A stretch of 64,000 nucleotides of DNA from Sandaracinaceae bacterium (GTDB lineage Bacteria; Myxococcota_A; Polyangia; Polyangiales; Sandaracinaceae), in NCBI GenBank assembly GCA_040218145.1, contig JAVJQK010000096.1:1-64000 (forward strand), in the 5' to 3' direction. Made by a program: the position numbers and the translations under genes. Under the pieces are notes generated by a model that was given only the letters and a program-made list of their open reading frames with translations, searched no databases and was not told the DNA's origin. This document shows, one piece after another, positions 7,837 to 16,359 of the stretch (its first letter is position 1; the number at the start of each line of letters is the position of its first letter).

Positions 7837-7839
7837 TCC

Positions 7840-10110
7840 ATGGAGCTGTTGAAGGACACGCCGCTCGAGGTCGGCTGGCTGACGTGGTCTCCCAACCCGG
7901 GGCGCACGGCGCTCACGGTGGCCGTCAAGGCGACCTTCGATCTCGCGGAGTCGGGCGAGGCGACGCTCGCCGAGGCGCAGCGCTTCGTGACGGGGGACGA
8001 GCACCACGAGGACGACGTCGAGCGCAGCCTGCGCTGGGCGTCGGATCTGGCGCCGCTGAAGCCGCGAGGCGAGTGCTGGGTCGTCGGAGGCTTCCACGCC
8101 CCGCACGGGCTCCCGGTCACGACCTCGATGGTCGCCTTCCAGATCGGGCCGGTGGGCAAGCGGCTGGCCGTGGCCGGCGATCGCGTGTGGCGCGCGACCG
8201 GCCCGTCCGAGCCGTCCGAGATCACCACCATGCCGCTCAGCTGGGAGCGCGCGTTCGGCGGGCCCGGGCTCGCGGCCAACCCGGTCGGGCGAGGGCTCGC
8301 GGGCGCGCTGGTGCCCAACGTCGAGGATCCCGAGGCGCTCGTGCAGAGCTCCGGGCAGCGCCCGGTCCCGGCGGGCTGCGGCCCCCTGCCGCGCACGTGG
8401 AAGGCGCGGGCGCGCTGGGCCGGCACCTACGACGCGCGCTGGTTGGCCGAGCGCTACCCCGGCTTCGCGGAGGATCTCGACTATCGGTACTTCCTCGCCG
8501 CCCCGGAAGATCAGCAGATCGAGGGCTTCTGGCGCGGGGACGAGACGATCCGCCTGCGCCACCTGCACCCCGCGCACCCCAACGTCGACGCCAAGCTCCC
8601 GGGCTTGCGGGCGCAGGCCTTCCTGGTCCGAGGCGGCGCGCTGACCGACGTCGGGCTTCGCCTGGACACGATCGCGATCGACGCCGACGCCGGACAAGCG
8701 GTGGCGATTTGGCGCGGGCTGACGGATCTGCCGAGCGCGGGGCTGGACGCGGTCGACCACCTCTTCGTGGTGCACCAGGAGGCGGGCGACCGTCACGGGC
8801 TGGCCGAGTACGGGGCCTGGTATCAGGAGGCGCTCGCGGCCGAGAGCGCGCCCGACCCGGAGGAGGTGGACGAGGAGCCGCCGTCCGCGGTGACGGCGCC
8901 CGCTGCCGCCCCCGAGGCCGAGCAGCCCTTCGTCGACGCCGACGCCCCCGGCGCGAAGTGGGCGCACCTCGACCAGGCGATGACGGTGCGCGGAGACGAC
9001 ACGGCGCTCTCGGCCGCGGTGGCGGCGGAGCTCGAGAAGCGGCGGGCCGAGGAGAAGGCCAAGGCCTTCCGGCCGGTGTTCGAGGACGCGCTCCAGCTCG
9101 AGCCCACGGACGAGCCGGCCGAGACGCTGTCTCCCGAGGAGGCGCTCGCGCTCGAGATGGAGCAGGCGCTCGGCGATGTCCTGACGGAGGAGGTGAACGA
9201 GGCTCTCGCGCGCCTCCGCGAGGCCGTCCGTGAGGGCGCGAGCTGCGCGGGGTGGGACCTGGCCGGCGCGAACCTGGCGGGCGCGAGCCTGGAGGGGCTC
9301 GACCTCACCGAGGCGATCTTCGCGGGCGCGAACTTCAGCGGCGCGTTCTTCCGCGGCTGCACCTTCGACGGCGCCAGCCTCACCGAGTGCGAGCTGTCGG
9401 ACGCCGTCTTCGAGGGGTGCACCTTCATCGGCGCCGACTTCTCGCCCTGTCGCGCACAGCGCGTCCGCTTCGAGCGCTGCAAGCTGGACGGCGCGAGCGC
9501 GGTCGAGAGCTTCTTCCGCTCGGCGCGGTTCGCGGAGTCTTCCCTGGTCGGCACCGATCTGGCGGGCTCGGATCTCGGCGAGTCGACCTTCGAGAAGTGC
9601 AACCTCGACGAGGTGGACGTCACGGCGGGCACCCTCGAGCAGGCGAAGCTCATCGGCTGCACCTTGATCGACGCGTGGCTCGAGGGCGTGCGCGCCGACC
9701 GCGCGGTCTTCGACCGGTGCGACTGCACGCTCCTGCGCGCGTCGGAGGAGGCGTCGTTCGAGGGCGCGTCCTTCAAGCAGTCGCGCCTCGACGGAGCGCG
9801 CTTCTCGACGTCCAAGCTGCGCGCGGCCGACTTCTCGCTGGCGAGCCTCGCGCGGGCCGACTTCAGCGGGGCGATGCTCGCGCAGGCGCGGATCATGGGC
9901 GCGAGCCTCCGGAACGCGAGCTTCGACGGCGCGGTGCTGGTGCAGGCCTCCTTGATGAAGAGCGATCTCTTCCAGGCGCGCCTCGAGGGGGCCAACCTGA
10001 AGTACGCCGACCTGCGCGGCTGCAACCTCTACCAGGCCGAGCTCCACCTCGCGGAGCTGGAGGGAGCGCGCCTCGACCTGGCCGACATCACGGGGACACG
10101 GATCGCGTGA
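7840..10110 (+). CDS. DUF2169 domain protein with C-terminal pentapeptide repeats
   Basis: A 756-residue fusion. Residues 1 to about 330 match the DUF2169 family of T6SS adaptor/chaperone-type proteins: PLSWERAFGG, then NPVGRG, and GFAEDLDYRYF. About 330-465 is an acidic Ala/Glu-rich linker. About 468-750 is a run of pentapeptide repeats (A-[D/N/S]-[L/F]-x-x), predicted to form a right-handed quadrilateral beta helix. DUF2169 proteins usually sit beside vgrG and help load cargo. It begins 3 bases after vgrG and its stop overlaps the next start (GTGA), so it is coupled on both sides. Confidence 0.88.
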   Translation: MELLKDTPLEVGWLTWSPNPGRTALTVAVKATFDLAESGEATLAEAQRFVTGDEHHEDDVERSLRWASDLAPLKPRGECWVVGGFHAPHGLPVTTSMVAFQIGPVGKRLAVAGDRVWRATGPSEPSEITTMPLSWERAFGGPGLAANPVGRGLAGALVPNVEDPEALVQSSGQRPVPAGCGPLPRTWKARARWAGTYDARWLAERYPGFAEDLDYRYFLAAPEDQQIEGFWRGDETIRLRHLHPAHPNVDAKLPGLRAQAFLVRGGALTDVGLRLDTIAIDADAGQAVAIWRGLTDLPSAGLDAVDHLFVVHQEAGDRHGLAEYGAWYQEALAAESAPDPEEVDEEPPSAVTAPAAAPEAEQPFVDADAPGAKWAHLDQAMTVRGDDTALSAAVAAELEKRRAEEKAKAFRPVFEDALQLEPTDEPAETLSPEEALALEMEQALGDVLTEEVNEALARLREAVREGASCAGWDLAGANLAGASLEGLDLTEAIFAGANFSGAFFRGCTFDGASLTECELSDAVFEGCTFIGADFSPCRAQRVRFERCKLDGASAVESFFRSARFAESSLVGTDLAGSDLGESTFEKCNLDEVDVTAGTLEQAKLIGCTLIDAWLEGVRADRAVFDRCDCTLLRASEEASFEGASFKQSRLDGARFSTSKLRAADFSLASLARADFSGAMLAQARIMGASLRNASFDGAVLVQASLMKSDLFQARLEGANLKYADLRGCNLYQAELHLAELEGARLDLADITGTRIA

Positions 10111-12029
10111 AGACGATCGACACCCTGGAGGCGCTGCGCGCGGCGCTCGGAGACGCGCGGCGACGGGGCGGCGAGCTCTCCCTCGTTCGGGTCGTGGGCC
10201 TGGAGCTCGTCGAGGCGGACCTCTCCGGGCTCCGGCTGCGGCACGTCGCCTTCACGCGCTGCCAGCTCCCGGGCGCCGACCTCTCGCGCAGCCTCCTCGA
10301 GGAGGTGGTCTTCGAGCGCTGCGTGCTGCCGGGCGCGCGCTTCGACGGCGCGCGGGCGGGCGACGTGCTCCGCTTCGACGAGGACTGCAACCTGCAGGCG
10401 GCGAGCTTCCGCGACGCGCGCTTCGATGGCGCGATCTTCCGCGGCGCCAAGCTGAAGGGCGTCGTCTTCGAGGGCGCCTCCGTGCGGGCGAGCGACCTGA
10501 GCGGCGCCGATCTGTCGGGCGCGACCATGGGCGGCGTGGACCTCACCGGGGCCTCGCTCGAGCGCGTGCGCGCGCCCTCGGCCGAGCTCTCCGACGCCAT
10601 CCTGGAGGACGCGGACCTGCGGGGCGGGGTCTTCGACGGGTCGACCCTGGCGCGTGCGCGCCTCCGCGGCGCGCGGCTCGACGGCGCGAGCCTGCTCGGC
10701 GTCAGCCTCGCGGACGCGGACCTCGAGGGCGTCCGGCTCGATGGCCTGGTGGGCTTCCCGGCCGATCTGTCCCGGACCCGGCTCGTCGGCGTGAGCCTCG
10801 CCGGCCTCGCGCTCGAGGCGATCGACCTCACGGGCGCAGACCTTCGCCGCGCGGATCTCTCCGGCGCGCGCTTGTCGAAGGCGCAGCTCGCCGGGGCCAC
10901 GCTGAGCGCCGCGTCCTTCGAGGGCGCGGACCTGCGCGGGGCGGACCTGACGGGCGCCGACCTGACCGAGGCCCGGCTCGCCCGCGCGAAGCTCGGCGGG
11001 GCGACGCTGGTCGACCTGGTCGCGCCGGACTCGAGCTGGGAAGAGGCGGAGCTGCGTGCGGTGGACGCGCGTGGGGCCGACCTCTCCCGCGCGAAGCTCT
11101 TCCGGGCGGATCTCACCGAGGCCCGGCTCGACGACGCCGTCCTCACGGAGGCGAGCCTCTCCGGTTGCGTGCTCCAGCGCGCGAGCCTGAAGCGCGCCCT
11201 GCTGTTCGCGGCCGACGTGACGGAGGTCGACGCGCGCGGGGCCGACCTCGCGGCGGTGGACGCCACCGCGGCGCGGCTCGAGCGCGCGCAGCTCCCCGAA
11301 GCCAACCTGGCCGGGGCCGTGCTGCGCAGCGCGATCCTGGACGGCGCCGACCTGGCCCGCGCCGACTTGTCTGGCGCCGATCTCGGACACGCGAGCTTCG
11401 GAGGGACCGCGCTCGATCGCGCCGACCTGTCAGGCGCGGATCTGGATGGCTGCGCGCTGTCGGCCGCCTCGCTCGCGGGGGCGGTGTTCGAGCGCGCGAG
11501 CATGGTCGGCTGCGATCTCAGCGGCGCGCGGCTGCGCGGCGTGAACCTGCGCGAGGTGGATCTCAGCGGCGCCGTCCTCACGGGCGCGGTGCTGAGCGAG
11601 TGTGACGGCGAGATGATGAAGCTCGTCGGGGCGCAGCTCGGCGAGGCGAGCTTCATGAAGTCACGCCTCCGCACGGCCGACTTCAGCGGGGCGGCCATGC
11701 GCCGCGCCGACCTCCGGGGCGCCGACCTCTTCGGCGCGCATTTCCTCGGCGCGACCGCGCCCGAGGCGCGCTTCGGTCTCGCCCGCGCGGACCGCGCGCT
11801 GTTCAGCGAGGCGGACCTGCGCGGCGCCTCCTTCGCCGAGACGAGCCTGCGCTTCGCGCTCCTCGATCACGCGAACGTCGAGCACGCCGACTTCACCGGC
11901 TGCAACCTGACCCAGGCCATCCTCCACATGGCGCGCGCCGACGGCGCGGTGTGGACGGACGCCGACACCACCCTCGCGGAGTACACCGACGCCGCGAGAG
12001 CCAAGGCCGAAGCCTTCCGACCGAGGTGA
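10107..12029 (+). CDS. Giant pentapeptide-repeat protein
   Basis: A 640-residue protein in which residues from about 36 to 610 are pentapeptide repeats of the A-[D/S/N]-L-x-[G/x] type, with only short interruptions such as near VAPDSSWEE. It has no signal peptide and no catalytic domain I can see. The GTG start at 10107 overlaps the stop of the DUF2169 protein. The long continuous repeat would build a rod of some 25 or more coils. Together with the C-terminal repeats of the preceding gene it looks like an expanded version of the pentapeptide partners found with DUF2169 in T6SS loci. Whether it is a structural scaffold, DNA mimic or effector chaperone cannot be told from sequence. Confidence 0.85.
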   Translation: MKTIDTLEALRAALGDARRRGGELSLVRVVGLELVEADLSGLRLRHVAFTRCQLPGADLSRSLLEEVVFERCVLPGARFDGARAGDVLRFDEDCNLQAASFRDARFDGAIFRGAKLKGVVFEGASVRASDLSGADLSGATMGGVDLTGASLERVRAPSAELSDAILEDADLRGGVFDGSTLARARLRGARLDGASLLGVSLADADLEGVRLDGLVGFPADLSRTRLVGVSLAGLALEAIDLTGADLRRADLSGARLSKAQLAGATLSAASFEGADLRGADLTGADLTEARLARAKLGGATLVDLVAPDSSWEEAELRAVDARGADLSRAKLFRADLTEARLDDAVLTEASLSGCVLQRASLKRALLFAADVTEVDARGADLAAVDATAARLERAQLPEANLAGAVLRSAILDGADLARADLSGADLGHASFGGTALDRADLSGADLDGCALSAASLAGAVFERASMVGCDLSGARLRGVNLREVDLSGAVLTGAVLSECDGEMMKLVGAQLGEASFMKSRLRTADFSGAAMRRADLRGADLFGAHFLGATAPEARFGLARADRALFSEADLRGASFAETSLRFALLDHANVEHADFTGCNLTQAILHMARADGAVWTDADTTLAEYTDAARAKAEAFRPR

Positions 12030-12033
12030 GACG

Positions 12034-12891
12034 ATGCACCCGAACGAGCTCCCCCATCTCCCCGGCTTCACGGGCCTCACGACCGCCAAGGTCGAGACGG
12101 TCGACGGCGCCGCCATCTCGGTGAGCGGTCCCGCCTTCGGCCGCTCGAGCGCGCGCCTCGCGGTGTCCGGCTACGACCCGGCGCCCGGCGACGGCGTGCT
12201 CGTCACGCGGGCGGACGACGGAGTGCTCTACGTGCTCGGGGTGGTCCGCGCCCTGCGCGCGGCCCCCGTGCTGCGGGCCTCGGACGGGACGGTCGCCGCG
12301 CTCGAGCGCGACGGCGCCGAAGAGGTCTTGCGTGTCCGCGACGCCGACGGCCACGTGCTCGTCGAGCACCGCCCGTCCGAGGGCCGCTGCGTGGTGCGCG
12401 CGTCGGGAGACCTCGCGTTCCACGCGGGTGGAGACCTCGACCTCGACGCAGATGGCGCAGTGAACATCCGCGCGGGGACCGATCTGCGGCTCGAGGGCCG
12501 CGGGGACGTGCGGCTGAGCGCCCACGACCACGACGGGGACGAGGCGAGCGCGCTCGACATGCGGGGCGGGCGCACCGCGCTGCGCACCCGGCGGCTCGCC
12601 GCGAAGCTGGAGCGCGCGGACGTGCAGCTCGACGAGTCCAACCTCGTCGTGGGGACGCTCCGGACCGTGGCGCGGCACGTCACGCAGAAGGTCGAGCGGA
12701 TCGAGACCACCGCCGAGCGGCTCGTCGAGCGGACCCGGGAGTCGTGGCGCGAGACGGAGGGGCTGAGCCAGACGCGCGCCGGGCGCCTCCGGCTCGTTGC
12801 GCGCGGAGCCCTCGCGGCCATCGGCGAGACGGCGCTCCTGAAGGCCGAAGAGGGCGTGAAGATCAAGGGCGAGAAGATCTACCTGGCTTGA
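12034..12891 (+). CDS. DUF3540 protein, T6SS-associated, spike-like
   Basis: A 285-residue protein. It starts with an OB-like beta region (residues 15-75), continues with short repetitive strands (about 105-165: DLAFHAGGDLDLDADGAVNI) and then helices with VTQKVERIETTAERLVER and ETEGLSQTRAGRLRL, ending in LKAEEGVKIKGEKIYLA. That ending and the helical block are the hallmark of DUF3540, a family found in VgrG/DUF2169 neighbourhoods. The OB-plus-beta-helix layout resembles a phage spike. It starts 4 bases after the pentapeptide gene with a GAGGTGAG ribosome site and ends 9 bases before the 1152-residue gene. Confidence 0.82.
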   Translation: MHPNELPHLPGFTGLTTAKVETVDGAAISVSGPAFGRSSARLAVSGYDPAPGDGVLVTRADDGVLYVLGVVRALRAAPVLRASDGTVAALERDGAEEVLRVRDADGHVLVEHRPSEGRCVVRASGDLAFHAGGDLDLDADGAVNIRAGTDLRLEGRGDVRLSAHDHDGDEASALDMRGGRTALRTRRLAAKLERADVQLDESNLVVGTLRTVARHVTQKVERIETTAERLVERTRESWRETEGLSQTRAGRLRLVARGALAAIGETALLKAEEGVKIKGEKIYLA

Positions 12892-12900
12892 GGAAGACGC

Positions 12901-15900
12901 ATGGACGACGACAACATCTTCGACCGAGAGCAGCGCTTCGAGATCTTCGTTCCGTCGCCGAAGGCGCGGATCAACATGGGCAAGCCCAACCTCACGTCGG
13001 ATGACGAGGGGCCGTTCGGGTACACGGGGCTGTCGCTGCAGTCGGACGTGCACCTCTTCATCGACGCGAACAAGCACACGCTCTTCCAGACCGGCCAGAA
13101 CTACTGCGGGCAGGTCGGCGGCAAGTGGCTGCAGTACTCCAACGCCGACATGATCATGTCCTCGACGGCGAGCGTGAACCTGTCGGCCGACAAGAAGATC
13201 GTCATCGCGTCCGGCGCCGGACAGGGGCAGATCACGGCCAAGGACCACGGCACCTTCCCGCGCATGGTCAGCTACAACGCGCTGGAGCTGCACTACCGGG
13301 TCGACCGGATCCAGACCGGCCTGTACGAGTTCTTCCACGGGCGGCGCAAGCACGACGAGCGCTCGGCGCTGGCGAAGTTCGGCGGGGTCGACGACCCGTA
13401 CTTCGACCGTGACGGCAAGGCCAAGACCGAGACCGCGATCGACGCGAAGACCAAGGGCGGCTTCCTCGAGATGAGCAGCGCGTCGCTGCGCGAGCTGGTC
13501 CCGCCCACGGCGGGCAAGGAGCGAGCCACCCAGGACTTCGGCAAGGATATCCACGCCGACGGCGACCCGGTGGAGTGGCTCGACGCGCCGTTCCTCAAGA
13601 AGGTGGCGGGCAAGCCCGATCTCGACGCGCTGAAGTACGGCTTCTCCGGCTACTTCCAGCGCTTCGACCCCTACGGCTTGATCAACGCCGACGCGCTCCC
13701 GAGCCTGATCCCGAAGGGCATCGCCAACTTCCGGAACCTCATGGCCCGCATGCGGCGCTTCGCGGACGTGACGCTGAAGTACGCGATGCTGCTCACCGAC
13801 AACTTCCTGGTCAAGCGCGTGACCGCGCTGATGGGCGCCATGGACAACCTCCTGAAGGCGACCTGGCACGCCTATCACTTCACGGAGATCTTCGGCTTCT
13901 GGGGCAACCCCGCCAACCGCATGGACACCGCCCTCGTCGACGAGCGCGCGTCGGGCTGGGACGCGCGCCTCGGCAACAAGCCGATGGCGGACAAAACCCC
14001 CGGCGCGACCACGATCACCGGCGCCGCGCAGGCCGAGATCACGACCGGGAACGGCCCCTGGGACGTCAGCACCCAACCGGCCGACTTCTGGGAGATCACC
14101 GTGGCGACGGAGAGCCCGGCGCGGAGCCAGTCGTTCACGCTCCAGAGCCTCCACGAGCTGGCCACCGCTCCGGGACCCGCCGTGCTGGCGCTCACGGTCG
14201 CGGAGAGCGCCAAGCTGCTGCCCAAGCTCCGCGCCACGCTGACCGGCGCGGCGCTCCCGACCGGGGTCACCACCGCCGTCATCGAGGCGTGGATCGGCGA
14301 GGTGCTGGGCGTGGCCGTGTCCTCGGGCGACGCGGACCTCCCCGACGGCCTCGTCGCCACGCCCCCCGTCGCGGTGACGCGCGCCTATGTCGACGACCCC
14401 GTGGCCTTCGTCGCCGCGACCAAGCAAGTCGCGGGGCACGAGCTGACGCTCTCGGACTACGTGACGATCGCGCGCGTGGAGCAGTCCCATGACGTCGTGT
14501 TCAGCGTGGCCGGGGCGAGCGTGCCGGTGACGCTGGCCAGCGCGACCGTGGCCCCCAACGCGTCGGCCGAGAGCCTCGCCAGCCTGGTGCGGTCTGTCAT
14601 CGAGAGCGCGGTGGGCACGGGAGGCGTGGTCACGCCGCTGGCCTCGGCGGCCTTCGAGCTCCGTACTCACGGCGTGGGTTCGAGCCAGACCATCTCGATC
14701 ACCAGCGGGGACGCCGCCGTGCTCACCGCGCTGGGGCTGACGGCCACCTCTGCCGCCGCGGGCGAGGACGGCGCGTCGGGCGCCACCTACACGGCGACGG
14801 GGCTGACCGCGGCGGAGCTCGCCGGGCTGCTGGGCAGCGTGGAGGGGCTCGAAGCGTCGACCGCCTCGGCGGCCGTGAAGCTGAAGTCCGCGCACACCGC
14901 GACGGTGGCCGAGCGGGCGCACGTCGAGGCCAGCGGCACGCTCGCGGACCTCCTGTTCGGCGCCAATCCCAAGAGCGACACCCGCACCGCGACCGAGACC
15001 ACCGGCGCCTCGAGCGCCGCGAGCGGCGAGGACAACTACAAGCAGCTGATCTCCTGGAACCACGAGCTCCAGAAGCTGCCCGAGGACACCCGCAACCTCA
15101 CGCGGCCCATCACCAACGCGGTGCAGGACGTCGTCGCGACGATGGGCGCGCTCGAGGCGGCGCTCGAGAGCGTGGTCGACGTGCTCCCCGCGTCGGCGAC
15201 CAAGGGCCTACCGCAGCCGAAGGAGACGATCGGGCTCATCGCGCAGGACGGGATCTCGCTGGGCACCCAGGACCGGATCGTCGGCGCGGGCGGCAAGGGC
15301 GTCGTCTTCATCGCCGACGGCGGAACGGGCACCGAGGACCACGCCAAGTTCACCGCGGTGATCGAGAACCCCGTCAACGTCGCGCTCGCGTTCGATCCGA
15401 TCGACCGCAAGTGGAGCGAGATGTCCAAGGCGCCCGACGACCCCGACGAGAACAAGCCCCCGTCGCTGGGCTTCCGGGTCTACAGCGACAGCGTGGCCGA
15501 TCTCTACGGGACGTACTCGGCGCAGCTCCTCGCGCTCGGGCGCGGCAAGCTCTCCACGAAGACCGTCGACGCACAAGATTACGCGGGCGTGGGCACCGCG
15601 CGCGTGATGGGCTCCCACGCGGTCGAGATCGCGGGCTACCGTCGCGTCGTGATCGACGCCCGGAACGCCGGCACCAAGGACACCAACGGCGGTCGCGTCG
15701 ACGTGCTCGGACAGACGATCTTCGTGGGCGGCTTCAACAAGGCCAACGTCCTGACCGACTTCGTCTCGGACGCCAACAAGGGGGCCGGCCTCCAGCCGCT
15801 GGACATGCACAGCCTCGCCGGCGCCGAGTTCCTCTCGAAGGACGCGCGCCTGAGCCTCTCGAAGAGCGTCAAGAACCTCGGCTGGACGAAGGAGCTGCGT

Positions 15901-16359
15901 GAGAACCACGCGCCGACCAACTTCGTGCGCATCCACGCGGCCAAGGAGACCACCACCGTGGTGGGCGGCTTCATGCTGCACGTGGCCCACGACACCGGCT
16001 TCTCCCTCGGCACGCGGAAGGCGGACGTGGAGCCGGGGAACAACGTGCTCGACGAGACCAAGTCCCACCTGACGGTGGGCGCGGACTTCCTCGAGCTCCG
16101 CTCCAAGCAGGACAAGAGCTTCCTCCGCCTCGAGGAGAAGTCGGCCAAGCTGCAGTTCGCGGACGACGCCGGCCCCAAGGTCGTGCTCGCCAAGAGCGCG
16201 GCCCGGGTCGACTTCGACAAGACCAACACGTACCTCAAGCTCGACCGCTCGCGAGCGCTGCTCAAGCACAAGAGCACCGTGGTGTCGCTCAAGGCCGACG
16301 GGTGCAAGATCGAGGGCAGCGCCCTCACGTTCAAGGGTCAACAGGTCAAGATCGGATGA
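12901..16359 (+). CDS. Large protein of unknown family with spike-like ends, T6SS cargo candidate
   Basis: I do not recognise this 1152-residue protein as a whole. Residues 1-115 are short beta strands (LSLQSDVHLFIDANKHTLF; SADKKIVIASGAGQGQI) like a VgrG needle. About 230-330 is strongly helical and rich in Phe, Met and Leu. About 500-690 contains beta modules like those of phage tail and flagellar proteins (VVFSVAGASVPVTLASATV, then SSQTISITSGDAAVLTALGL). About 770-1152 is again repetitive strand sequence, ending ALTFKGQQVKIG. There is no signal peptide, transmembrane hairpin or obvious catalytic motif. The context places it with vgrG; the following methyltransferase ATG overlaps its stop. 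It may supply the needle that the short VgrG lacks, carry an effector domain, or both. Confidence 0.75.
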   Translation: MDDDNIFDREQRFEIFVPSPKARINMGKPNLTSDDEGPFGYTGLSLQSDVHLFIDANKHTLFQTGQNYCGQVGGKWLQYSNADMIMSSTASVNLSADKKIVIASGAGQGQITAKDHGTFPRMVSYNALELHYRVDRIQTGLYEFFHGRRKHDERSALAKFGGVDDPYFDRDGKAKTETAIDAKTKGGFLEMSSASLRELVPPTAGKERATQDFGKDIHADGDPVEWLDAPFLKKVAGKPDLDALKYGFSGYFQRFDPYGLINADALPSLIPKGIANFRNLMARMRRFADVTLKYAMLLTDNFLVKRVTALMGAMDNLLKATWHAYHFTEIFGFWGNPANRMDTALVDERASGWDARLGNKPMADKTPGATTITGAAQAEITTGNGPWDVSTQPADFWEITVATESPARSQSFTLQSLHELATAPGPAVLALTVAESAKLLPKLRATLTGAALPTGVTTAVIEAWIGEVLGVAVSSGDADLPDGLVATPPVAVTRAYVDDPVAFVAATKQVAGHELTLSDYVTIARVEQSHDVVFSVAGASVPVTLASATVAPNASAESLASLVRSVIESAVGTGGVVTPLASAAFELRTHGVGSSQTISITSGDAAVLTALGLTATSAAAGEDGASGATYTATGLTAAELAGLLGSVEGLEASTASAAVKLKSAHTATVAERAHVEASGTLADLLFGANPKSDTRTATETTGASSAASGEDNYKQLISWNHELQKLPEDTRNLTRPITNAVQDVVATMGALEAALESVVDVLPASATKGLPQPKETIGLIAQDGISLGTQDRIVGAGGKGVVFIADGGTGTEDHAKFTAVIENPVNVALAFDPIDRKWSEMSKAPDDPDENKPPSLGFRVYSDSVADLYGTYSAQLLALGRGKLSTKTVDAQDYAGVGTARVMGSHAVEIAGYRRVVIDARNAGTKDTNGGRVDVLGQTIFVGGFNKANVLTDFVSDANKGAGLQPLDMHSLAGAEFLSKDARLSLSKSVKNLGWTKELRENHAPTNFVRIHAAKETTTVVGGFMLHVAHDTGFSLGTRKADVEPGNNVLDETKSHLTVGADFLELRSKQDKSFLRLEEKSAKLQFADDAGPKVVLAKSAARVDFDKTNTYLKLDRSRALLKHKSTVVSLKADGCKIEGSALTFKGQQVKIG

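Noticed and set aside
6130-10047. A 1305-codon open frame on the minus strand, and similar long minus frames at 10029-11390 and 11893-15063
   Set aside because: They mirror the plus-strand VgrG, DUF2169, pentapeptide and 1152-residue genes. In very GC-rich DNA the antisense frame aligned with G/C third positions stays open. The products are Arg/Ala/Glu/Val-rich with no domain, and the plus-strand frames have clear families.
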